From CALNYS01 sp942490855 (GTDB taxonomy: Bacteria; Planctomycetota; Phycisphaerae; Phycisphaerales; UBA1924): a stretch of DNA of 64,000 bases. This document shows positions 33,524 through 42,314 of this stretch, piece by piece. The stretch lies in the NCBI GenBank assembly GCA_942490855.1, contig CALNYS010000002.1, positions 1 to 64,000 of the forward strand, read 5' to 3'. Every line of letters starts with the position of its first letter. The first letter of the stretch is position 1. The position numbers and the translations under genes are program-made. Below the pieces are notes generated by a model. That model saw only the letters and a program-made list of their open reading frames with translations, did not search any database and had not been told where the DNA came from.

Positions 33524-35149
33524 GTGCTGCCACGCTTCCCCATCCTGATCTGGCGGATGCTCGCCATCGAGCTCCTCCGCGGCGTGACGATGGCGACGGG
33601 CGCGATCGTGCTCGTGGTCGCGTTCGGCGCCACGATCAAGCCGGTCGCGGACGGGAGCATCGGCGCGCTCGACGCCATCAAGTTCATGGGCGTCGCCGTC
33701 GTCCCCATGCTCCAGTACGCGCTGCCCTTCGGGGCGTGCATGGCGGCAACACTCGGCTACCACCGCTTCGCGACGGACAACGAGGCGGTCGCCGCCCGCG
33801 CGGGCGGGATCGGCTACGGCGCGCTCATCGCCCCTGCGCTGGTGGGCGGGCTGCTCCTCGGCGCCATGCTGCTGGCGCTGACGGGCCTCGCGGCGCCCCG
33901 CTTTACGCGCACGCTCGAGTCGATCGTCACGAAGGACGCCGCCCGGACGCTGATCCGCCAGATCGAGCGCGGCCAGCCGGTGGTGATCGACGACATGATC
34001 CTCCACGCCGACCGCGCGTTCCACGCGGGGGCCCCCGAGAACTCCGGCGCGATCGACTACTTCATCCTCGAGGGCGTGGTCGCGGCGGCGGTGGACCCCG
34101 CGACGGGCGAGCTGACCGCGGACGTGGGCGCCCAGCGCGCCGACGTGTGGCTCTACCCCGCCGAGCGCGACGGGCAGGACGCCGTGGCGGTGTACATGCT
34201 CGTCGGGGGCGGGGTCGCGAAGCAGGAGGGCGAAGCGCTCCTGAAGCTCAGCCGCACGGAGTTCGGCCCGTGGATCATCCCCGGCGCCCTGGGCGACGAT
34301 CTGGACTACATGACCGACCGCGAGCTGGCCGTGGTCGCCCGCGACCCCGAGAGCTTCGGCCCGGTGGTGCGCCGTCGCGAGGACGCGGCCGCGGTGCTGG
34401 GCGAGGCGCGCGCGCGGGGCGAAGCCCTCGATGCGGTCGCGAACGAGGGACGCCTGACGCTGGTCGACCCCGACGGCGGGCGCCTGGGCGTGAGCGACGT
34501 GCGGGCGGGCGAGGGCGGGCGCCTGCTCCCGCGTGAGGGCGCCGACGAGCTCGCGGTGACGTGGCGGCGTTCCGACGGGACGCTGCGCCAGCTGCGGGCC
34601 GAGTCGGCGACGCTGTCGATCAAGGTGTCGCCGCGCGACAAGACGGCGGTGGCGTCGCTCGAACTGTTCGTCGTGTCGAGCGAGGACGACCGCGAGGGAC
34701 GGCGCGACGCGCTGGTGCTGGGCGAGGCGTTCACGCTGCCTATCGACCCGGCGCCCGGCGCGTTCAACCTCTCGGCGTCCGAGCTGATCGCGATCGCGGG
34801 GGCCACGACCGACCCCGCCCTCGCCGAGGCGGGGCGTCGTCTGGCGGCGTACCTCGAGGACGTGCGCCGCGAGGCGACCGCGAACCGCCACGAGCGGGCC
34901 GCCCTGTCGCTGGCGGGGTTCATCATGACCCCGCTCGGCGCGATCATGGCCCTGCGCCTGCGCGACCGGATCCCGCTGCACGTCTACCTCTGGAGCTTCT
35001 TCCCGGCGCTCGCGTGCGTGATCATCGCGTCGGGCGGGGCGAGCGTGACGGAGGAGAACGGCGACATCGGGCTCTACGTCATCTGGGCCGGCTGCGCCGG
35101 GTTCGCGCTCTTCGCGTTGTTTGAGTTCTGGCGTCTGCGCAGACGATAA
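33524..35149 (+). CDS. LptF/LptG-family permease
   Basis: A 541-residue protein from GTG 33524, preceded by GGAGGA. Helices at about 7-30, 45-75 and 90-125, then a large soluble periplasmic domain (about 130-430), then helices near 460-540. FILEGVVAAAVDPATGELTA is in the jellyroll-like domain. This matches the LptF/G (YjgP/YjgQ) half of the LPS export ABC transporter, but the periplasmic domain is longer than in E. coli. Its partners (LptB, LptC) and the second permease are not in the window. In planctomycetes, whose outer membrane is still debated, it suggests an LPS-type transport system. Confidence 0.8.
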   Translation: MLPRFPILIWRMLAIELLRGVTMATGAIVLVVAFGATIKPVADGSIGALDAIKFMGVAVVPMLQYALPFGACMAATLGYHRFATDNEAVAARAGGIGYGALIAPALVGGLLLGAMLLALTGLAAPRFTRTLESIVTKDAARTLIRQIERGQPVVIDDMILHADRAFHAGAPENSGAIDYFILEGVVAAAVDPATGELTADVGAQRADVWLYPAERDGQDAVAVYMLVGGGVAKQEGEALLKLSRTEFGPWIIPGALGDDLDYMTDRELAVVARDPESFGPVVRRREDAAAVLGEARARGEALDAVANEGRLTLVDPDGGRLGVSDVRAGEGGRLLPREGADELAVTWRRSDGTLRQLRAESATLSIKVSPRDKTAVASLELFVVSSEDDREGRRDALVLGEAFTLPIDPAPGAFNLSASELIAIAGATTDPALAEAGRRLAAYLEDVRREATANRHERAALSLAGFIMTPLGAIMALRLRDRIPLHVYLWSFFPALACVIIASGGASVTEENGDIGLYVIWAGCAGFALFALFEFWRLRRR

Positions 35150-35169
35150 ACATGCCAAGGAGTCAGACG

Positions 35170-35910
35170 ATGACGCACCCGCTCGTGAGCAAGGTCGCCC
35201 GCACACTCGGTATGACGCGACAGGTGCGCTGCGACCGCGTCGTGAGCGTGCAGGAGCTCCTCCACGGCGGGGCGGGCGGGAACATCCTCCTGCCGTCGCT
35301 CCCGCAGGAGCTGCTCGACCGCGACGAGAACTTCGAGTTCGCCGCCGCGTCGATCATCGAACGCGTCGTCCTCGGGGCGCTCGTGCGCCGCCAGCAGCCC
35401 AAAACCATCTTCGAGATCGGCACCTTCCGCGGCGTCACGGCCGTGACCATGGCCGCCAACGCCCCGGCGGGCAGCGCCCTGTACACGCTCGACCTCCCGC
35501 CCGAGATGGACGCCGACGCGATCGCCCGCGAGCACTACAGCGACTCCGACGGGCGCAGCGGCTTCCACCAGATGGCCAAGTCTGGCACGCAGCGCCACGT
35601 GGGCGCCGCCATCGAGCACTACACCGGCGCCTGCACGATCACCCAGCTCTTCGGCGACTCGACCAAGTACGACGTCTCGGAGTTCGCCGGAAAGGTGGAC
35701 CTGTTCTTCGTCGATGGCTGCCACGAGCACGCCGGCGCCCTCGCCGACACCCGCACCGCGTGGAAATGCCTCGCCCCGGGCGGGCTCATCGTGTGGCACG
35801 ACTACACCTGGGCGTCGGTGCAGCAGGCGGTCAGCGACGCGGCGCTCGGCATCGAGGTGTCGCACGTGAGCGGCACGTCGATCGGGTTCGGGACGAAGCC
35901 GGGGGCGTAA
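35170..35910 (+). CDS. Class I SAM-dependent methyltransferase
   Basis: A 246-residue protein. ATG 35170 is chosen because AAGGAG precedes it; an ATG at 35152 would leave the site inside the gene. TIFEIGTFRGVTAVTMAAN is motif I of the Rossmann methyltransferase fold, KVDLFFVDGCHEHAGALADT the motif-II region with the Asp-Gly-Cys-His, and KCLAPGGLIVWHDY the post-motif. The layout resembles small O-methyltransferases acting on sugars or lipids. It follows the LptF/G-like gene by 20 nt and may be co-transcribed with it. Confidence 0.8.
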   Translation: MTHPLVSKVARTLGMTRQVRCDRVVSVQELLHGGAGGNILLPSLPQELLDRDENFEFAAASIIERVVLGALVRRQQPKTIFEIGTFRGVTAVTMAANAPAGSALYTLDLPPEMDADAIAREHYSDSDGRSGFHQMAKSGTQRHVGAAIEHYTGACTITQLFGDSTKYDVSEFAGKVDLFFVDGCHEHAGALADTRTAWKCLAPGGLIVWHDYTWASVQQAVSDAALGIEVSHVSGTSIGFGTKPGA

Positions 35911-35938
35911 CGCCCCTTCTCGTGCGCCAGGAGAGAGC

Positions 35939-36850
35939 ATGATGCGCGTGGCGATCGTTGGGGCCGGGGTGAGCGGGCTCGCCTGCGCTCGGGCTCTTGG
36001 TACCGAGAACGAGGTCGTCGTCTTCGAGAAAGCGCGCGGCTTCGGCGGCCGCCTCTCGACGCGCCGCGTTCAGACGCCAGGCGGAGATTCCCTCTCGTTC
36101 AACCACGGAGCGCCGAAGGTCGAGACAGGCGGAGCCGGGGCGTTTCACAAGGCGATCGCGGGCGCCGCGGAATCCCACGCCGCCCGCTGGCTCGACGCCT
36201 CGACCGCGGCGGGAACACCCACAATGAACGCGCTCGTCGCGTGGATGGGGCGCGGTATCGATACCCGGTTCGGCGTGCGTGTCGGGCGCCTTGGACGCGA
36301 CGCGAACGCCGAACGTCTGCAGGACGAGTCGGGGGCGGACCTCGGGACGTACGACCGCGTCGTTGTCACGGCGCCGGCGCCGCAAGCACGCGAGTTCCTC
36401 GAAACCCGCGCGCCCGAACTCCTCGCTCCGCTGGGCCGGATCGCCTACGCCCCGGCGTGGGCAGCGCTTCTGACGCTGCCAGCCGGGAGCGAGCCTGCTG
36501 CAGAACGCATCGAAGGTGACGGCGGCGTGGTTGACACGATCACGGGCAACGGGCGTGCGTGGGTTGTGCGCGCGAGCGCGGACTGGAGCGCGGCGCATCT
36601 CGAGGACGACGCAGGGCGCGTGGCCGAAACGCTCACCCAGGCGGCAACGCGCGTCGCCCCTGTGTTCGAAGGCGTACAGGACGCGCGGGCCCATCGCTGG
36701 CGGTACTGCCGCGTGGTTGCGAGCATCGAGGAGCGGTGCGTGACGAGCAACGACGGGGGCGTATGGGTGTGCGGCGACGGCTTCGGCGGAAGCGACGCAC
36801 GCCGGGCGTGGGAGAGCGGGACACACACCGGGCGAATGCTGCTCGCGTGA
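35939..36850 (+). CDS. FAD-dependent amine oxidase-like protein (renalase type)
   Basis: A 303-residue protein. It opens with VAIVGAGVSGLACARALG, the Rossmann FAD-binding motif, followed by VVVFEKARGFGGRLSTRR, the GGR-type motif that flavin monooxygenase-like amine oxidases carry. A second substrate domain and a C-terminal GVWVCGDGFGGSDARRAWES returning to the flavin complete the fold. The length fits renalase-like enzymes that oxidise dihydronicotinamide derivatives. First gene of a four-gene run (35939-38863) with overlaps or tiny gaps. Confidence 0.8.
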   Translation: MMRVAIVGAGVSGLACARALGTENEVVVFEKARGFGGRLSTRRVQTPGGDSLSFNHGAPKVETGGAGAFHKAIAGAAESHAARWLDASTAAGTPTMNALVAWMGRGIDTRFGVRVGRLGRDANAERLQDESGADLGTYDRVVVTAPAPQAREFLETRAPELLAPLGRIAYAPAWAALLTLPAGSEPAAERIEGDGGVVDTITGNGRAWVVRASADWSAAHLEDDAGRVAETLTQAATRVAPVFEGVQDARAHRWRYCRVVASIEERCVTSNDGGVWVCGDGFGGSDARRAWESGTHTGRMLLA

Positions 36851-37251
36851 ACGCGCTCGCTCCCGAAGACGCCGAACTGCTCGCACGCTTTGAGCGGCAG
36901 GGCTTCACACGAGCCGAGTGGACGCACGCGATGCACCTGCGCCTCGGGTGGATCCACCTGCGCCGCTGGCCCTTCGACGAAGCGATGGCCCGTGTGCGCA
37001 CCGGGATCCTCGCGCTCAACGATTCCAACGGCGTGGCGAACGACGACCACGGCGGCTACCACGAGACGGTGACGCGGGCGTGGCTGGAACTGATCGCTCG
37101 GGCGGACGACGCCGCGACGTCTGAAACGTTTCTGCTGGTGAACAAGCACCTGTCGGGGCCGGATGTGTTGCTCGAGCACTATTCGCAAGACGTGCTGATG
37201 AGCCGAGAGGCGCGGCGGGGGTGGGCCGAGCCAGACCTTCTGCCGTGGTGA
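36847..37251 (+). CDS. Conserved-looking protein of unknown function in the FAD/DUF2071 operon
   Basis: A 134-residue protein whose GTG overlaps the FAD gene's stop by 4 nt. All-alpha; RQGFTRAEWTHAMHLRLGWI and NGVANDDHGGYHETVTRAWL hold several His, an Asp and Glu residues in a pattern that looks like a metal site. The C-terminus is a helical tail. I do not recognise the family. Position in the operon suggests a helper to the neighbouring flavin or DUF2071 protein, but this is inference only. Confidence 0.6.
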   Translation: MNALAPEDAELLARFERQGFTRAEWTHAMHLRLGWIHLRRWPFDEAMARVRTGILALNDSNGVANDDHGGYHETVTRAWLELIARADDAATSETFLLVNKHLSGPDVLLEHYSQDVLMSREARRGWAEPDLLPW

Positions 37252-37301
37252 GTGGCGCGCACCTATGATGTGCGACCCGACGTGCCCCATTGGAGCTTGC
37301 C

Positions 37302-38066
37302 GTGCTGCATGTGCTCAAGCGACACCCGATCCCGATCAGCGCCGAGTTCGACCACTGCCTCGTTGTGACGTACGCCTTCGACGCCGGGCTGCTCGAGCCA
37401 CTGCTCCCGCCGGGGCTCGAGATCGATCGGTACGAGGACTACGGCTTTGTCGCGATCGCGCTCGTGCAGACGCGGAACCTCCGCCCGACACGTTTGCCAG
37501 CGGTGCTGGGGCGTGACTTCTTCCTCGCGGGATACCGCATCTTCGCGACGCACCGGGGAGCGGACGGGCGGACGCGCCGGGGTCTGCGCATCCTGCGCAG
37601 CGACACCGACCGCTCGACCATGGCGTTTTTCGGGAACCGCCTGACGCACTACAACTACAAGGTGGCCGGCGCGGAGTTCGACCACGACGAGCACGCGCTC
37701 CGCGTCGCGATCACGAGCCGCGACGGGCTCGGCGACCTCCGGGTGACCGCGCGTCTGGACAACGAACCGACCGAGCCGCCGCCCGGTTCGCCGTTCCCCG
37801 ATCTCAAGACGGCTCGACGCTACGCGGGCCCGCTCCCGTGGACCTTCGACTACGAGAAGGAGACGCACTCGATCGTCCGCATCAAGGGCGTCCGTTCAGA
37901 ATGGACCCCGCGCCCGGTCGAGGTGGACGTCGAGCGCGTCGGGTTCTTCGAGCAGGCCCCGTATCTCGGAGCGGACCGCGTGCTCGCGAACGCGTTTTAT
38001 CTGCGGGCCGTGCCGTACCGCTGGGAACGCGGCATCCGCGAGCCCCTCACCGGACCAACGCGATGA
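37302..38066 (+). CDS. DUF2071 family protein (YqjF-like)
   Basis: A 254-residue protein from GTG 37302, with GGAG six bases upstream. LLEPLLPPGLEIDRYEDYGF near residue 30 and the stretch GRDFFLAGYRIFATHRG are typical of DUF2071, and a late WTFDYEKETHSIVRIKGVRS also fits. The family is a beta-barrel of unknown reaction, frequently near redox enzymes. It overlaps the next gene by 4 nt. No transmembrane helix. Confidence 0.75.
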   Translation: MLHVLKRHPIPISAEFDHCLVVTYAFDAGLLEPLLPPGLEIDRYEDYGFVAIALVQTRNLRPTRLPAVLGRDFFLAGYRIFATHRGADGRTRRGLRILRSDTDRSTMAFFGNRLTHYNYKVAGAEFDHDEHALRVAITSRDGLGDLRVTARLDNEPTEPPPGSPFPDLKTARRYAGPLPWTFDYEKETHSIVRIKGVRSEWTPRPVEVDVERVGFFEQAPYLGADRVLANAFYLRAVPYRWERGIREPLTGPTR

Positions 38067-38863
38067 CGCCCGACGAGCAGCCGCTGCGCGAGCGAGGACC
38101 ATTCGATGGCGTCGCGCAGATCGTCCGCTACAACTGGCCGAAATTCGCGGCGTCGCTCGCGGTGATCGTCGTCAGCGGAACGGCGCTGCTCGCGCTCGAA
38201 CCGCCTCCCCTTCTGTTCTGGGCGTTGCTCGCGGGGGCCCTCCTCGCCGGGTACCTGACGCTGGCGTCGCTGATCGCGTCGCACTGGGTGTACGACCGCT
38301 CGGGTATCTACCGGTTCAGCTGGCTGCCCCGCTGTGTGCCCGGCGGCGTTGAGCGGTGGGCAACGGTGCACTCGGGCCTGGATGAAACAACACGGGGGCT
38401 CGAGACCGCGCTCGGCGTCGCGCCCGTTTCGGTCGTAGACATCTACGACGAATCGTTGATGTCGGAACCATCGATCGCGCGTGCACGCCGCACCGCACGC
38501 CAGCACGAGCGCAACACACCCGCCACGCACAGCTCCCTCCCGCTCGAAGACGCCTCGTGCGAAGCGATCTTTCTCATCTTTGCAGCGCACGAGCTGCGAG
38601 CTTCGGACGCCCGGCGGGAGCTCTTCCGCGAGGTCGAACGCTCGCTCGCGCCCGGGGGACGCGTGGTGATCGTCGAACACCTCCGCGACGTCTGGAACTT
38701 CCTGGTGTTCGGGCCCGGGGCGTTTCATTTCTGGCCCCGCCGGGTGTGGACCCAAGACCTCGCGACGAGCACGCTCAGCCTGCGCGATGAGTTCCGACTC
38801 ACGCCCTTCGTGCGCGTGTTCGTTGCCGAGCGCCGGCCGCCGGAGCCCCCTGTCCGCAGCTGA
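38063..38863 (+). CDS. Membrane-anchored SAM-dependent methyltransferase-like protein
   Basis: A 266-residue protein. Two helices at about residues 27-50 and 56-78 anchor it. The rest looks like a class I methyltransferase with a degraded motif I (APVSVVDIYDESLMSE at about 125) and well-kept late motifs: DASCEAIFLIFAAHELR near 165 and EVERSLAPGGRVVIVEHLRD near 195-215. The acceptor is unknown; hydrophobic anchoring suggests a lipid or membrane substrate. Last gene of the four-gene run. Confidence 0.7.
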   Translation: MTPDEQPLRERGPFDGVAQIVRYNWPKFAASLAVIVVSGTALLALEPPPLLFWALLAGALLAGYLTLASLIASHWVYDRSGIYRFSWLPRCVPGGVERWATVHSGLDETTRGLETALGVAPVSVVDIYDESLMSEPSIARARRTARQHERNTPATHSSLPLEDASCEAIFLIFAAHELRASDARRELFREVERSLAPGGRVVIVEHLRDVWNFLVFGPGAFHFWPRRVWTQDLATSTLSLRDEFRLTPFVRVFVAERRPPEPPVRS

Positions 38864-38950
38864 TGCACAACCGAAGCTCCCGCACCCAACGATCAGGCAA
38901 GCAGATACCGCCCCCGGCGCCACAATCCCCGTGCAATCGAGTGACCGCGC

Positions 38951-41383
38951 TCAGTGTCTCGACACCGCCCAGCGTTCCACCGCACGTCGCCACGGCGCCG
39001 GGAGCGATTCGAGTGCCGCGGGCTCGACGGCGGAGCCTGCGGCGCCCCGCTCCATGGCGCGCGACCGTCCGTGACGCGCAGCGCACTCAATGAGCGCGAG
39101 TCGCGACACGGTTGTTTTCCAGTGCCCGTCGCCCCGAGTCTTGACGGAGAGCCTGTGCGCCTCGGCGAGATGGGCCTCGGCGTCATCCCACCCGTCGGTC
39201 TCCGCGAGAGAGAGGCCGTACACGAGCGCGCTGTCGGCCGCGTGATCGCCGGGCGTGTGGTTGCGTGTATAGAACGCCAGGCTTCGCCGGGAAGAGTCCG
39301 CCGCGGCTTCGTACCGTCCCATGAAGTAGTACAGCGTCGCGAGCGTCGCTCGTGCGTGCGCAGCGCTCGGGTGGTGCGGGAAGTGCTTCTCCGCCAGCGC
39401 GCATCGCTCTTCGAGCACGCACAAAGACTCATCGAAACGCCCCTGATCCCGGAGCGTCACACCGAGCCCGCCCAGCGCGCTCATCAACGCCTCCACCTGA
39501 TGTGTGCCGTGCTCGGGACACGCTTCCTTGAGGCGACGCGCGAGCGCGACCGCCTCGCGGAACATCCCCTCGGCTACGACATACTCGCCCCGGCTCCAGT
39601 AGATGCCCGCCAGCCCCACCTCGCACTGCGCGCGCAGCCGATCGACATCACACACCACAGCCCCGCCCTGCGCAGACGACGACCGTGCCGAGAACGCGGC
39701 GTCACGCACCCGCTCGAACAGCGCAATCGCCTCCGACTCTCGACCGAGCGCCCGGAGCGCCCGGGCCCGCAGACGCACCGCGCAGAGCTCCTGATAGAAC
39801 AATTCTGTCACCCGCGCGTGCGAGCTCAGATCGATGCGCATCTCGCTCACGATGCGGTCAACCGTGCCGTGCATCCCCATCTCTGCGTACACCGCCGCGG
39901 CGCGAACCCGCGACGCCGTCGTCTTCGGGTGATCGGGGCCGTACGCGAGCACGCTCTCTTCTACATGGCGCGAGGCAAGACGCTCCGCCTCGTCCAGGTT
40001 CCCGAGGCGCGCGCTCGCGCGTGCGAGGTACAAAAGCGAATCAGTCCGTTCCTCCGGCGTGTACTCCCCCTCGGTGTCCTGCGAGCTGAGCGTCCGGCGC
40101 AGCAGGCGCTCGGCGCCGGCAACGTCACCGTTGTCGTACGCCGCCCTCGCGCTCGCAAGAGCAAGCCTCGCGTCGCCCGACGCGAAAGAAAGCACCGGCG
40201 TCACCCCCCTATCGAGCTGACTCCCGATCACCCCGGCCGCCGCGAGCGCCGCCATGCACGCCGCGGCCGCAGCGGCTGCCTTGACGCCAGAGCCAGCGGT
40301 GCTCACCGGATCGCGATGCCGGCGTTTCGCCCGGGCAGCCAACACAGGAGCGCCGCGCACGACGCGCCGAAGATCGTCCGCCATCTGCACCGCTGATTGA
40401 TACCGGTCGGCCGGTTCCCTGCTCAGCGCTCGACGCAAGACCGCTCCGAGGCCCGGGCCAAGCGTCGGAGCGAGACGGACGGCCCGCTCGTCTCCGCGGA
40501 CAGGGAGCGTGCCGACGAACGCTTCGTGCGCGAGGACGCCGATCGCGTACACGTCGCTCCACGCGCCGATGTCCTGGTTCTTCCCCGCCGCTTGTTCCGG
40601 ACTCATGTACGCGAGCGTCCCGAGGACTTGCCCCTCGATCGTGTGCGCCCCGCCGACCCCGGTTGTATCGCCAAGACTGCGCGCGATCCCGAAGTCGAGG
40701 ATCTTCGGCTGCCCCTCATCCGTGACAAGGATGTTCGACGGCTTGAGGTCGCGGTGGATAACCCCGTGCTGGTGCGCGTGCCCCACCGCGTCGAGCACCC
40801 TCAGAAGCAGCTCGATCTTCTGAACCGCATCGCCGCACCGATCCTGCACGTACCGGTCGAACGGGCGCCCGCGCACGAGCTCAAGCTCGAAGTACGGGAC
40901 GCGCGCGACGCCGTGCGAGACCACGCCCGCGTCGTGGAGAACGGCGATACCGGGGTGCCGCAGCTTGCCCTGCACCCTCGCCTCCCGCTCGCAACGCCGC
41001 AGCAGATCGGGCGTGACCGGCGCGGCGATCATCTTCAGCGCAACCGGTTCGACACTGCCATCCCGCACCGCTTCGTACACCACGCTCGAACCGCCCCACC
41101 CGATGCGACCGTTGATGGCGTAGCGCCCGACTCGTGCGGGGATCTCGTCGGCAAGCGACGCGCCGCGCCCCGAGTCGGGATCGAGCCCCGTTGGTGACGG
41201 CGCTGGGGTCCTCAGGTCGTTGAGTGGTTGTTCACTGTGCGCGAGCATCGCCGCGACCTCGACGACAACCCGTTCGTCCCCCCCGGCGTGCTCGCGGATC
41301 ACGCTCTCGCGGGCATCCGGCGGCGCAGAACTGGCGATGTGAAACACGCGGACGGCCTCGCGGTATCGCTCACGCACACCCAT
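38951..41383 (-). CDS. Serine/threonine protein kinase with C-terminal TPR-like repeats
   Basis: An 810-residue protein from the ATG at 41383. The kinase domain at about 85-345 holds GRIGWGGSSVVYEAV, the lysine in VALKMIAAP, HRDLKPSNIL and DFGIARS, then MSPEQAAG. A membrane helix at about 385-410 follows, then many helix pairs (DVAGAERLLRRTLSSQDTEG, NLDEAERLASRHVEE, and others) that look like tetratricopeptide repeats. It overlaps the ECF sigma gene by 14 nt, a planctomycete arrangement in which the kinase probably controls or is controlled by the sigma factor. Ligand or target unknown. Confidence 0.9.
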   Translation of the reverse strand: MGVRERYREAVRVFHIASSAPPDARESVIREHAGGDERVVVEVAAMLAHSEQPLNDLRTPAPSPTGLDPDSGRGASLADEIPARVGRYAINGRIGWGGSSVVYEAVRDGSVEPVALKMIAAPVTPDLLRRCEREARVQGKLRHPGIAVLHDAGVVSHGVARVPYFELELVRGRPFDRYVQDRCGDAVQKIELLLRVLDAVGHAHQHGVIHRDLKPSNILVTDEGQPKILDFGIARSLGDTTGVGGAHTIEGQVLGTLAYMSPEQAAGKNQDIGAWSDVYAIGVLAHEAFVGTLPVRGDERAVRLAPTLGPGLGAVLRRALSREPADRYQSAVQMADDLRRVVRGAPVLAARAKRRHRDPVSTAGSGVKAAAAAAACMAALAAAGVIGSQLDRGVTPVLSFASGDARLALASARAAYDNGDVAGAERLLRRTLSSQDTEGEYTPEERTDSLLYLARASARLGNLDEAERLASRHVEESVLAYGPDHPKTTASRVRAAAVYAEMGMHGTVDRIVSEMRIDLSSHARVTELFYQELCAVRLRARALRALGRESEAIALFERVRDAAFSARSSSAQGGAVVCDVDRLRAQCEVGLAGIYWSRGEYVVAEGMFREAVALARRLKEACPEHGTHQVEALMSALGGLGVTLRDQGRFDESLCVLEERCALAEKHFPHHPSAAHARATLATLYYFMGRYEAAADSSRRSLAFYTRNHTPGDHAADSALVYGLSLAETDGWDDAEAHLAEAHRLSVKTRGDGHWKTTVSRLALIECAARHGRSRAMERGAAGSAVEPAALESLPAPWRRAVERWAVSRH

Positions 41384-41954
41384 CGCACACCCCCGCGATC
41401 TCCTTTGATAGCCACGCCCGCGCAGCGCTCCAGTCGTTGTGCACGGTCGACCGCGAGACGTTGAGGTGCTCGGCGATCTCCCCCTGCGTGAGCCCGCCGA
41501 AGACGACCAGTTCCACGATCCGGGCATGCCGCCCGTTGAGGTACTCGAGCCGCGTCATCGCCGCGTCGAGCGCAACGACATCGAGCGGCGCGCACGCGTG
41601 CTCCGAGAGCGTGACCTCATCGAGCGTGAGCGGGCGTTTGCCGCCGCCGCGCTTCGCGGCGTTGTGACGGCGAGCAGAGTCAACAAGCACGCGCCGCACC
41701 GCCTGCGCCGCCACCGCGAAGAACTCGGTCCGGCTGGCCCAGCCGTTCGTGCGCTGCGCGGCGAGCCGGAGGTACGCCTCGTGGACGAGCGCCGTGGGCT
41801 GGAGCGTGTGGCTCGGCCGCTCGTGCTGGAGACAGACCGCGGCGTAGGCGCGGAGCTCCGTGTAGACGAGCGCAAATAATCCCTCGACCGGCGCCGACAC
41901 CGACGCCTCCCAGGGCTCAACGCCTCGTTCCGATGCCTCGTTGGAATGGCGCAT
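41370..41954 (-). CDS. ECF-type sigma factor of the planctomycete kinase-linked family
   Basis: A 194-residue protein. Region 2 at about residues 20-90 includes LQPTALVHEAYLRLAAQ and EFFAVAAQAVRRVLVDSARR; region 4 at about 125-185 includes RHARIVELVVFGGLTQGEIA and NVSRSTVHNDWSAARAWL, the DNA-binding helix. This matches the ECF sigma group that in planctomycetes lies beside Ser/Thr kinases. It probably drives transcription in a signalling circuit with the overlapping kinase. No anti-sigma factor gene is seen. Confidence 0.9.
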   Translation of the reverse strand: MRHSNEASERGVEPWEASVSAPVEGLFALVYTELRAYAAVCLQHERPSHTLQPTALVHEAYLRLAAQRTNGWASRTEFFAVAAQAVRRVLVDSARRHNAAKRGGGKRPLTLDEVTLSEHACAPLDVVALDAAMTRLEYLNGRHARIVELVVFGGLTQGEIAEHLNVSRSTVHNDWSAARAWLSKEIAGVCDGCA

Positions 41955-42199
41955 GCTGGCCTCAACTCTCAGCGCGTACGCGTCTGGCAGCGGCGGGACG
42001 ACGCCATCCTATTCGCACGCACCGCGGGGAGTGATCCCGCTGACTGAGACACGCACGCGCGAGCCGAACCCCGAGCCCGCATTCTTGCAGCAGCCCCTTT
42101 TTCAGGCACAACAAAATCGCACCCCCGCAGCCCCAGCGGAAGCCCCCCCGAATAGGTGGGTCACGCCTCAGAGCAGCGGTGCACACGCGTGAACGATGC
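41955..42199. other. Intergenic region upstream of the sigma gene
   Basis: This gap is followed by the terminator below; together the non-coding stretch from 41955 to 42314 is 360 nt. It should contain the promoter of the sigma-kinase pair, but no clear -35/-10 pair stands out. A possible 83-codon frame on the plus strand (41941-42192) has no domain and is probably random. Confidence 0.4.
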
Positions 42200-42237
42200 A
42201 AAAACAACCACACCCCGCCGAGGGTGTCGGCGGGGTG
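42200..42237 (-). terminator. Rho-independent terminator of the large dockerin gene
   Basis: On the minus strand CACCCCGCCGA pairs with TCGGCGGGGTG (42227-42237 and 42211-42221) and is followed by GGTTGTTTTTG. It lies 78 nt after the stop codon of the 42315-44822 gene. Confidence 0.75.
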
Positions 42238-42314
42238 TCGGTTTGAAGAGGAGAGTGTTGTCGCTTGGAGAGTGGCGGCAGACCGTCTCCGGACGGAGAG
42301 TCGCCGGTGCGCGT

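Noticed and set aside
41941..42192. 83-codon plus-strand frame upstream of the sigma gene
   Set aside because: Overlaps the sigma start antisense, Pro-rich and without motif.
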